From an uncultured Campylobacter sp. (GTDB taxonomy: Bacteria; Campylobacterota; Campylobacteria; Campylobacterales; Campylobacteraceae): a stretch of 5,336 nucleotides of DNA. A program made the position numbers and the translations under genes. This document shows, in pieces, positions 1 to 5,336 of the stretch. The first letter of the stretch is position 1. Every line of letters starts with the position of its first letter. The stretch is from positions 1-5,336 of the forward strand of contig CALISV010000371.1 of NCBI GenBank assembly GCA_938041615.1, read 5' to 3'. The notes beneath the pieces are model-generated. The model saw nothing but the letters and a program-made list of their open reading frames with translations. It did not search any database and was not told the DNA's origin.

Positions 1-156
1 CGTGATAGCGGCGAAAATTTCTATCTCGCAGCCGTTGCAGCTGCCGCAGTCGATGCGGTAGACGCTAAAGCTTCGTTTGATATTTTTTAAATGTTCTAAC
101 TTTGCGGTTAGGTCGTTTGCCGTTTTTATATTTTCGGGAACTTGATAAAGGCTCAT
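1..156 (-). CDS. hyfI: Hydrogenase-4 small subunit HyfI (NuoB-like), N-terminal fragment cut by the window edge
   Basis: This is the 5' end of the small electron-transfer subunit of a group 4 [NiFe]-hydrogenase. Only the first 52 codons are visible; the frame stays open to the left edge, so the gene is truncated by the window and not broken. The start is the ATG at 156-154, which overlaps the hyfH stop in an ATGA and has a perfect AGGAGG 7 nt upstream. After about 30 charged and hydrophilic residues comes [20 protein letters not shown]. Its CGSCNGCE segment (C37, C40, C43) is the signature of NuoB/HycG/HyfI proteins; Cys of this motif bind the proximal [4Fe-4S] cluster that passes electrons to the Ni-Fe site of HyfG. 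There is no twin-arginine signal, which fits a cytoplasm-facing enzyme. The remaining cluster ligands lie outside the window. Position after hyfH matches the hyf gene order. HycG of hydrogenase-3 is the closest alternative, but the hyfE/hyfF context favours HyfI. Confidence 0.93.
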   Translation of the reverse strand, partial: MSLYQVPENIKTANDLTAKLEHLKNIKRSFSVYRIDCGSCNGCEIEIFAAIT

Positions 157-692
157 TTTATCCCCTCCTCTACGTCTTTAGTTAAGCGCTCTACAGATTG
201 CGCTTTTTTGCACTCTGGGCAAATATAGAGATAGTTTTTAGCTTCCTCTAGTCTGCCCGGGAGTAAATTTGCCGTACTAAGCTTTGAAAAAGTATAGTTT
301 ATAAGGCGAACGGGCGTATAGGGTTTGCCGCAGCATTTGCACTTTTGCATCTCTAGTTCGCCGCGCTGTATTAGTGCGCTTTTGTCGAATTTAACCGCAA
401 GCTCGAAACCCTGGCTTAGACGTACGCCGCCGGTTGGACAAACCTCGTCGCAGCGTCCGCAAAATATGCATCGTCCGCAATCAAACTGCCACACGAGCTT
501 ATCTTGCTTTTCGTTCATTTTTAGCTCTATGGCGTTACTAGGGCACGCTACGCCGCATGCCGCGCAACCTACGCAAAGCTCGTAGGTATAAAACGGCTGC
601 CCGCGGAAATTGTCGGGCACTTTGTAGGGCTCAAACGGATAGGCGTAGGTCGCCTTTCCGTATTTTTCGGTTATGTCAAATAACTTCATCAT
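153..692 (-). CDS. hyfH: Hydrogenase-4 ferredoxin-like subunit HyfH (NuoI/HycF-like, two [4Fe-4S] clusters)
   Basis: This 179-residue iron-sulfur subunit would wire the electron-donor module to HyfI/HyfG on the cytoplasmic side. The sequence shows two CxxCxxCxxxCP motifs, C40-C43-C46-C50 and C75-C78-C81-C85, spaced as in NuoI-type 2[4Fe-4S] ferredoxins. C-terminal to these is a pair of CxxC motifs, C118-x2-C121 and C158-x2-C161, which resemble a zinc ribbon; from memory, E. coli HycF has the same arrangement, and the length is close to its roughly 180 residues. Extra cysteines C72 and C120 sit beside the motifs. The gene starts at the first of two tandem ATGs (692-690), overlapping the hyfG TGA as ATGA. 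An AAGGA lies 6 nt upstream of it, inside hyfG. The second ATG (689-687) would shorten the protein by one residue and cannot be excluded. The 3' end overlaps hyfI by 4 nt. HycF is the alternative family name, but neighbours point to HyfH. Confidence 0.95.
   Translation of the reverse strand: MMKLFDITEKYGKATYAYPFEPYKVPDNFRGQPFYTYELCVGCAACGVACPSNAIELKMNEKQDKLVWQFDCGRCIFCGRCDEVCPTGGVRLSQGFELAVKFDKSALIQRGELEMQKCKCCGKPYTPVRLINYTFSKLSTANLLPGRLEEAKNYLYICPECKKAQSVERLTKDVEEGIK
164..169 (-). promoter_or_regulatory. Perfect AGGAGG Shine-Dalgarno for hyfI inside the end of hyfH
   Basis: Read on the minus strand, the last hyfH codons (Glu-Glu-Gly-Ile-Lys) contain AGGAGG followed by 7 nt and then the hyfI ATG. 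It is the fullest match to the anti-SD sequence among the gene junctions in the window; the others are partial, such as AAGGA, GGGAG, AAGGGGA or a G-run. Together with the ATGA overlap it fixes the hyfI start and suggests strong, coupled reinitiation on the small subunit. The effect on expression is inferred. Confidence 0.8.
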
Positions 693-2425
693 CTTAAATC
701 CTTTTTGCTAATCTTGCCGGTTTGGCAAAATCTCTTAAGGTCTTTTTCGGTTAAAATTTTGCTCTTTTTGGTATTTACGTCCACTACGGTAACGCGGTCG
801 GTGCAAGAGTAGCACGGATCTAGCGAGCAAACGATGAGCGCCGCGTCTGAAATGTTGTTTCCGCGGAACTGATAGCGAAGGCTAGGCCAGTTGTTATAAG
901 TAGCCGCGCGGCATCTCCAGCGGAAAACCTTTTGCGCGCTGCCTTGCATGATCCAGTGGACGTTTTCGCCGCGAGGAGCTTCTACGTGTCCGAGGGCGAA
1001 ATTTTCAGGCTTTATCATCGTTTTTGGATCGATTGATATCGGCGTTTGAGGCATTAGCTCCAAACACTGCCTGATGATATGTATGGACTCTTTTAGCTCG
1101 TTATATCTCACGACTTCGCGGCTAAATACGTCTCCGCCGTGCTCTACGTAGACTTTAAATTCGATATTTTTAAAGAAATCGTAAGGGTGGTCGTAGCGGT
1201 TGTCGCGCTTTAGACCCGAGCCTCGCATATTAGGACCTACGGGACTAAAGTCTCTTGCTACTTGCTTATCTAGCACGCCCACGCCTTTCCAGCGCGCGAT
1301 TTGGCGTTTATCGTCCATAACCGCGTCCCAAATTTCAGAAATTTGAACGTCGAGCTTGTTTATCATCTCGATGCCCTTTTTTATCTCGTTATCGGTCATG
1401 TCGCGGCGAAGTCCGCCCATGATGACGTTGCCGTATGTTTTACGGCCGCCTGTTACGAGTTGGGCTAACTCCATAGAGTACTCGCGCACCCTAAAGATAT
1501 GCATAAAGGCGTTATAGTTACCAGTTACCTCGCAAGCTAGACCGATGTTTAAAAGATGGCTGTGAAGGCGCTCGATCTCAAGGCAAATCACGCGGATAGC
1601 TTGTGCTCTTAACGGGATTTCTAGCTTTATAGCCCTTTCCGCCGCCTCTATACACGCAATCGCGTGAGCGTAACCGCAAATTCCGCAGACGCGCTCTGCA
1701 AGGTAACCCATCTGATCGTAGTTCATACGGTTTTCGGCTAGCTTTTCCATACCGCGGTGTTGATAGAACAAACGGTAGTCCGCGTCTATGATCTCGTCGC
1801 CGTCGCAAAATAACCTAAAGTGTCCCGGCTCGTCAGATGTAACGTGTAAAGGTCCGAGCGGTACGTCTACGACGCTATCACCGCTAGGAAACAAAAACTC
1901 GGCGTCAGGCTCGTCTTGATGAGCGACGGGGTCCGGTCTATAGCGGTAGTCCATCGCGTCTTTTCTAAGCGGATGAAGGCCGTCTGGCCAATCGTCGGCT
2001 AAAACTAGGCGGCGTTTATCAGGTAACCCCTCGGCGACTAGGCCGAACATATCAAAGGCTTCTCTTTCGTACCACACGCAAGCAGGCACTAGCGGAGTAA
2101 CGGACGGAAACGTCGGATCGACGCCGGGGATTAGCGTTTTAACGGTGATAAAGCACTTATCCTCCGCAGCAAAATCATCCGCCTCGGTCATCTTGCTGCC
2201 TTCCATAGATATCGCATAGTAAAGTGCAAAACAGCCGTTTATCGCCCTCTCGTCGTTTGGTATCATCGTGCTTAAAAAGCCGCCGATATCGTAGTAAAGG
2301 GTCTTAACCGCAAGCGGAAGGTCGTTTCTATCGACTAAAACCGTGATTTGGTCGTCGGCTTGGCGGGTTACTTCTAAAACCTTTACCTTTGTTTTTAAAA
2401 TTTCTACAAATTTATCGCCTCTCAT
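689..2425 (-). CDS. hyfG: Hydrogenase-4 catalytic large subunit HyfG (NuoC-NuoD-like fusion, [NiFe] site)
   Basis: This is the cytoplasmic catalytic subunit that carries the Ni-Fe centre for proton reduction or H2 oxidation. Numbered from the ATG at 2425 (578 aa), residues 1 to about 155 form a NuoC-like domain ending in the WYEREAFDMFG...HPLRKD signature. The rest is a NuoD/NiFe large-subunit domain with HRGMEKLAE near 223 and RVCGIC (C247, C250). Near the C-terminus is DPCYSCTDR (C538, C541). The two CxxC pairs are the four nickel ligands; true complex I NuoD lacks them, so this is a hydrogenase. After R544 comes a 34-residue Lys-rich tail beginning VTVVD. In HycE, a HycI-type protease cuts at the equivalent Arg after nickel insertion, so this is probably a precursor tail. 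An in-frame TTG at 2431 would add two residues and overlap hyfF as TTGA. I prefer the ATG because GGGAG lies 7 nt before it but only 1 nt before the TTG. The 3' end overlaps hyfH by 4 nt. Confidence 0.95.
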   Translation of the reverse strand: MRGDKFVEILKTKVKVLEVTRQADDQITVLVDRNDLPLAVKTLYYDIGGFLSTMIPNDERAINGCFALYYAISMEGSKMTEADDFAAEDKCFITVKTLIPGVDPTFPSVTPLVPACVWYEREAFDMFGLVAEGLPDKRRLVLADDWPDGLHPLRKDAMDYRYRPDPVAHQDEPDAEFLFPSGDSVVDVPLGPLHVTSDEPGHFRLFCDGDEIIDADYRLFYQHRGMEKLAENRMNYDQMGYLAERVCGICGYAHAIACIEAAERAIKLEIPLRAQAIRVICLEIERLHSHLLNIGLACEVTGNYNAFMHIFRVREYSMELAQLVTGGRKTYGNVIMGGLRRDMTDNEIKKGIEMINKLDVQISEIWDAVMDDKRQIARWKGVGVLDKQVARDFSPVGPNMRGSGLKRDNRYDHPYDFFKNIEFKVYVEHGGDVFSREVVRYNELKESIHIIRQCLELMPQTPISIDPKTMIKPENFALGHVEAPRGENVHWIMQGSAQKVFRWRCRAATYNNWPSLRYQFRGNNISDAALIVCSLDPCYSCTDRVTVVDVNTKKSKILTEKDLKRFCQTGKISKKDLR

Positions 2426-2427
2426 CT

Positions 2428-3903
2428 TCAAACTCCCATCATTATTTTGACGCCCTCATTGACTAGAGCGTAAAAGTTTTCTACGTGCCAAACGCCAAAT
2501 ATTATGATTAGCGCGCAAAGCAGGATAAGCGGTAAATTTTCTAATATACTCATCTCTTTATTATGAACGACCGCACCTTTAGGTTCGCCAAAACTTGCTA
2601 AGTTAAAGTGCGAGAAGTCCGCGATAAAGATGATGGCAAGAGCTATCGCAAATAAAGCGACGCTAAAGTATTGACCGCTATTTACGGCGCCGACGAAGAC
2701 GTTAAATTCGCTAACGAATATCGCAAACGCAGGGACGCCTACCAGCGAGCAAACCGCTGCGCCAAACATCATCGTAGTTACGGGAGCTATTTTTATCATA
2801 CCGCCCATTTTGCTCATATCTTTGTGTCCGTAAATTCTAGCGATATTGCCCGTTGAGCAAAACGCGAGAGCCTTGGTAAAGCTGTGGGCTAGGCAGTGAA
2901 AAATAGCAGCAAATAGCCCGAAAAATCCGCCGACTCCCAAAGCAAAAGCTATAACGCCCATATGCACGATAGAGTGGTAGGCAAACATCCTTTTTACGTC
3001 GTGTTGCCTGATTAGGAAAATTCCGCCCACAAATAACGTAATAAGACCGGAAACTATCATCACGCTTTGAACAAACTCCATACCGGTAGCTTGAGCCGCG
3101 ATAGCGTAGTATCTAAATAAAGCTAACATCGCGCACTTTAGCAAAACGCCTGAAAGCAGAGCCGAAATCGGGGCTGGGCCTTGGGCGTGAACGTCGGGAA
3201 GCCAGGTATGCGTAGGAGCAAGGCCGGCTTTGGTGCCAAATCCGATAAGCGCAAAGACAAAGATTAGCTTTGCGACGTCGGGGCTTAAATTTTTAGCGTT
3301 TGCCATTATGCCGGTCCATAGCATCGCAGCCTCGCCGTCTTTTATCTCTGCAAAGGTCGCAGAGTAAAGAAGTACGGTCGCATAAAGCGCGAACGCTAGG
3401 CCGATAGAGCAAAGGACTATGTATTTATAGCCGCTCTCGGTTGATTTTTGATCTTTTAGGATCGCAACTAGGAACACCGATGAAAGCGTAGTAGCCTCGA
3501 TCGCAGCCCACATAAAGGCGACGTTGTTACAGATAACACTTAGAGTCATCGTAAATATAAACACGTGGCTAAGCGCGTAGTATTTCTTAAGCGCGCTTAA
3601 ATTTATATGTCCCTCTTCAAGCTCCCATCTCATATAGTGGGTCGCGTATAAATTTACGAGTAGGCCGGTAACCGCTATAAGTATCAAAAATACGCAGCCA
3701 AGGCTATCTAGAAACAAAAATTTATCGTGCGCGTAAAAAGTACCGCTCGATAAAACCTTGCTTACGTTAAATAGCAACGCCAAAGACGTAACCGCGCTAA
3801 CTGCTACGTGAAGCAAACTCAAAAAAGCGTAATTTTTCGGAGAGAAAAATAGCAATATCGCTCCAAGAAGCGGTAAAATTAATATCAAAGTTAAACTATC
3901 CAT
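2428..3903 (-). CDS. hyfF: Hydrogenase-4 antiporter-like membrane subunit HyfF (NuoL/M/N, MrpD-like)
   Basis: This 491-residue polytopic membrane protein belongs to the NuoL/M/N and Mrp antiporter-like family, thought to move protons or cations through the membrane arm of the complex. About 14 hydrophobic segments are visible across its length. Family hallmark residues are present: E136 in MWAAIEATTLSS (TM5-like glutamate), K225 in GFGTKAGLAPTHTWLPDVHA, K256 in SGVLLKCAM, and H336, H340 and K344 in HCLAHSFTKALAF. The presence of these charges suggests a pump-competent subunit. The protein ends soon after its last membrane segment, with no long lateral helix of the NuoL type. It is somewhat shorter than E. 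coli HyfF (about 526 aa from memory). The start is an ATG 2 nt after the hyfE stop, with AAGGGGA 5 nt upstream. The order hyfE-hyfF-hyfG supports HyfF over the paralogues HyfB and HyfD, but the family is full of close paralogues, so the letter rests mainly on position. Confidence 0.92.
   Translation of the reverse strand: MDSLTLILILPLLGAILLFFSPKNYAFLSLLHVAVSAVTSLALLFNVSKVLSSGTFYAHDKFLFLDSLGCVFLILIAVTGLLVNLYATHYMRWELEEGHINLSALKKYYALSHVFIFTMTLSVICNNVAFMWAAIEATTLSSVFLVAILKDQKSTESGYKYIVLCSIGLAFALYATVLLYSATFAEIKDGEAAMLWTGIMANAKNLSPDVAKLIFVFALIGFGTKAGLAPTHTWLPDVHAQGPAPISALLSGVLLKCAMLALFRYYAIAAQATGMEFVQSVMIVSGLITLFVGGIFLIRQHDVKRMFAYHSIVHMGVIAFALGVGGFFGLFAAIFHCLAHSFTKALAFCSTGNIARIYGHKDMSKMGGMIKIAPVTTMMFGAAVCSLVGVPAFAIFVSEFNVFVGAVNSGQYFSVALFAIALAIIFIADFSHFNLASFGEPKGAVVHNKEMSILENLPLILLCALIIIFGVWHVENFYALVNEGVKIMMGV
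2433..2437 (-). promoter_or_regulatory. Shine-Dalgarno GGGAG that decides the hyfG start
   Basis: On the minus strand the end of hyfF reads GATGGGAGTTTGAAGATG. GGGAG is 7 nt from the ATG at 2425-2423, an optimal distance, but only 1 nt from the in-frame TTG at 2431-2429. This favours the ATG as the hyfG start, leaving a 2-nt gap after the hyfF TGA instead of a TTGA overlap. Confidence 0.7.
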
Positions 3904-3905
3904 CT

Positions 3906-4562
3906 CTATCCCCTTAAATTCGTAGCCTTAGACGTATCAAGGCTGCCGTATGCTTTATAAAATCTGATAGCTAGAACGCTCATGATGATAACGGCGAAAA
4001 TCGCGTCCGTTAAGATACCAAGCTCGACAAGCTCGTTTGAGTTGTAAGCCATGAGCGCTAGGCTTAGATGTATGCCGTTTTCAAAAAGGCAATAGGCTAA
4101 AATTTGCTTGATAAAAGAGTTTCTAAGCATAAAGCCAAAAACTCCCATCATAAACACGCAAACCGCCGCTAGTAGCATTATTTTCTCTTGGATTAGCGAA
4201 AACTGAAGGAATATCGGGTTGATACTCATCGCTAAAGCTAGAGAAAATCCCATCGCTATAACAGGACTTACGAAAAAGCCGCCCACAGGTTCGTCTTCGC
4301 TAACGACGTTAAGCTTTTTAATCAACCAAAGCAAGATCGCCGGCACGAATAAAACCTTCGTAAAAAACGCCACTACCGCCCACATAGATAGCTGAGGCGC
4401 GTTAAATTTAGACGCCAATATAGCAAATATACCGACTAAAAGTAATGTCTCGATCGCGTAAACGATGACGGATAGCTTTAGGTTACGTAACCCAAATACC
4501 GCCAAAGACGTTACTATCATGCCGATAGCTAATGCGTCTAACATAGTCATATCTGCATTCAT
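3906..4562 (-). CDS. hyfE: Hydrogenase-4 membrane subunit HyfE (NuoK-like N-terminal half)
   Basis: This 218-residue integral membrane protein matches HyfE in length (about 216 aa in E. coli) and in position between the NuoH-like and NuoL/M/N-like genes. Roughly seven hydrophobic segments are visible (near 8-25, 30-50, 58-80, 95-118, 128-146, 150-172 and 178-200). The N-terminal half resembles NuoK, with a membrane glutamate E38 in YAIETLLLVG. The C-terminal part has the FENGIHLSLALMAYN segment (E161) and D186 in ILTDAIFAVIIMSVLAIRF, typical of HyfE and its formate-hydrogenlyase relatives. Buried acids and K69 in AFFTKVLFVPA fit a role in the proton path, but this is inferred from family logic. 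HyfE is absent from hydrogenase-3, so it is a main reason to call the cluster Hyf. It starts at an ATG 1 nt after the hyfC stop, preceded by a GGGGG run (4569-4573) 6 nt upstream. Its stop is 2 nt before hyfF. Confidence 0.92.
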   Translation of the reverse strand: MNADMTMLDALAIGMIVTSLAVFGLRNLKLSVIVYAIETLLLVGIFAILASKFNAPQLSMWAVVAFFTKVLFVPAILLWLIKKLNVVSEDEPVGGFFVSPVIAMGFSLALAMSINPIFLQFSLIQEKIMLLAAVCVFMMGVFGFMLRNSFIKQILAYCLFENGIHLSLALMAYNSNELVELGILTDAIFAVIIMSVLAIRFYKAYGSLDTSKATNLRG

Positions 4563-4563
4563 C

Positions 4564-5336
4564 TCACACCCCCACGACGTAAAGCGTCAAAGCCACGAAA
4601 GATATGGCTAGAGCGGCTACCGCGTTTTTACGCAAGGACGAAGTCATCCTAAATCTCGGTCCAAAGTTGTCTATAAACACGGCCGCTACGTAAAACACTC
4701 CCGCCTTTAAAACGAAAATTATAACGGCAAGGAAAGGATTGCTAAAATTCCACGGCTCGAAAATCGCGAGGAAAAGCCCGATCATCGCAAATTGTTTTAA
4801 GATAAGCGAAGCTTGAACTAGGCCTAGGTCAGAGCCGGCGTATTCGCCTAGCAAGCCTTCTTGCAACTCTTGCTCGGCCTCTGCTAGGTCAAAAGGTTTT
4901 CTGCCGGTTTCAACGTATATGCACCACAAAAATGCGATAGAAGCTACGGCAAAGCTTGGGATTTGATATCCAATAACACCGGTTTTTACCATCTCTTGGA
5001 TCTCTATTAAATTTGATGTTTTAGCTGCAAGCATAACTACGATTAAGCACATGATCATAACTGGCTCAACATATACACCCAGCATTTGCTCCCTACCGCC
5101 GCCTGTTGCTGCAAATGGGTTGCCGCTATCCATTGAAGCTGCACCAAATACAAATCTAAGCAACGCGCCAAGATAAAGGATCACAAATATATCTGAATAC
5201 GCTCCAAAAACAGTATCTTTGCTATATGTTATAGGTATAGCAGCTAGCACTGCAGCTGAAGTGGCAAAAAGGAAAAATGGAGCCCATCTAAATACCCAGT
5301 GAGAGCACTCAGGCACGGTTCTGCCGCGTCTAAATA
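4564..5336 (-). CDS. hyfC: Hydrogenase-4 membrane anchor HyfC (NuoH/HycD-like), 5' end cut by the window edge
   Basis: This is the NuoH-like membrane subunit that anchors the hydrogenase core (HyfG/H/I) to the membrane and links it to the ion-translocating subunits. The frame is open to the right edge, giving 256 visible residues; the start is outside the window. E. coli HyfC and HycD have about 322 and 307 residues, so roughly 50-65 N-terminal residues, including the first membrane helix, are probably missing. A GTG at 5316-5314 is in frame, but it lies within the conserved stretch RRGRTVPECSHWVFRWAP, so it is coding and not the start. About seven hydrophobic segments remain. Recognisable motifs are the NPFAATGGGREQMLG loop, the signature VETGRKPFDLAEAEQELQEG with its acidic cytoplasmic loop (involved in quinone or core contact in NuoH), and FIDNFGPRFR. 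The next gene, 1 nt away, is hyfE; no hyfD intervenes. Codon choice changes abruptly near 4930: upstream Tyr and Asp codons are all TAT and GAT, downstream all TAC and GAC. Confidence 0.93.
   Translation of the reverse strand, partial: FRRGRTVPECSHWVFRWAPFFLFATSAAVLAAIPITYSKDTVFGAYSDIFVILYLGALLRFVFGAASMDSGNPFAATGGGREQMLGVYVEPVMIMCLIVVMLAAKTSNLIEIQEMVKTGVIGYQIPSFAVASIAFLWCIYVETGRKPFDLAEAEQELQEGLLGEYAGSDLGLVQASLILKQFAMIGLFLAIFEPWNFSNPFLAVIIFVLKAGVFYVAAVFIDNFGPRFRMTSSLRKNAVAALAISFVALTLYVVGV

Noticed and set aside
325..585. Plus-strand open frame of 86 codons
   Set aside because: It lies wholly antisense to the cysteine-rich part of hyfH, has low-complexity Ser/Pro/His composition, and shows no recognisable domain. 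The minus-strand frame carries clear ferredoxin motifs.
1578..1808. Minus-strand open frame of 76 codons in another phase
   Set aside because: It overlaps hyfG in a different frame and is Arg-rich, the expected by-product of GC-containing coding sequence. It has no motif and no independent context.
2671..2856. Plus-strand open frame of 61 codons
   Set aside because: It is antisense to a membrane-spanning part of hyfF and has no recognisable features.
5314..5316. GTG as the start of hyfC
   Set aside because: The frame is open upstream to the window edge and the preceding residues FRRGRT continue a conserved NuoH/HycD-like stretch; starting here would remove the first membrane helix. The gene is simply cut by the window.
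689..5336. Respiratory complex I (nuo) or hydrogenase-3 (hyc) operon instead of hyf
   Set aside because: The large subunit retains the RVCGIC and DPCYSCTDR nickel-ligand motifs, which NuoD lacks. The separate HyfE gene and the HyfF antiporter-like gene next to it are absent from the hyc layout.
1..5336. CRISPR array, tRNA or rRNA gene, insertion sequence, internal promoter or terminator
   Set aside because: The window is essentially fully coding on the minus strand with junctions of -4 to +2 nt. I saw no regularly spaced repeats, inverted-repeat ends, or hairpin followed by a T-run between genes.

Overview
This window is an internal piece of one minus-strand operon for a group 4 energy-converting [NiFe]-hydrogenase of the hydrogenase-4 (Hyf) type. 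Coding density is close to 100%. In transcription order (right to left) it holds hyfC (5' end cut by the right edge), hyfE, hyfF, hyfG, hyfH and hyfI (3' end cut by the left edge). Adjacent genes overlap by 4 nt or are 1-2 nt apart, and each Shine-Dalgarno sequence lies inside the end of the preceding gene, so they are almost certainly co-transcribed and translationally coupled. There is no intergenic stretch long enough for a promoter, terminator, RNA gene or mobile element, and I see none.

The organism is most likely a member of the Campylobacterota, probably a Campylobacter of moderate GC. This is an inference from codon style (frequent ATA, AGA, CTA and TTA beside many GCG and GCC codons, and frequent AAATTT-type words) and from the gene order. 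No taxonomic marker gene is present.

Layout: positions 4564-5336 are hyfC, a NuoH/HycD-like membrane anchor. Positions 3906-4562 are hyfE, a small membrane subunit with a NuoK-like N-terminal half. Positions 2428-3903 are hyfF, an antiporter-like NuoL/M/N-family subunit. Positions 689-2425 are hyfG, the catalytic large subunit (NuoC-like domain fused to a NuoD/NiFe domain), which keeps both CxxC nickel-ligand motifs and a cleavable tail. Positions 153-692 are hyfH, a NuoI-like ferredoxin subunit with two [4Fe-4S] clusters. Positions 1-156 are the start of hyfI, the NuoB-like small subunit.

From family knowledge, electrons pass from a soluble donor through the HyfH clusters to the proximal cluster in HyfI and the Ni-Fe site in HyfG, where protons are reduced to H2 (or the reverse). 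The HyfC/E/F membrane arm would couple this to ion translocation. HyfE and HyfF separate this enzyme from the simpler hydrogenase-3 (Hyc). Compared with the E. coli hyf order, no hyfD lies between hyfC and hyfE. The electron-donor module, HyfA/HyfB and any maturation genes are not in view.

I do not see an undescribed system. The points most worth checking are an abrupt codon-usage change inside hyfC near position 4930, the missing hyfD, and the hyfG start codon.
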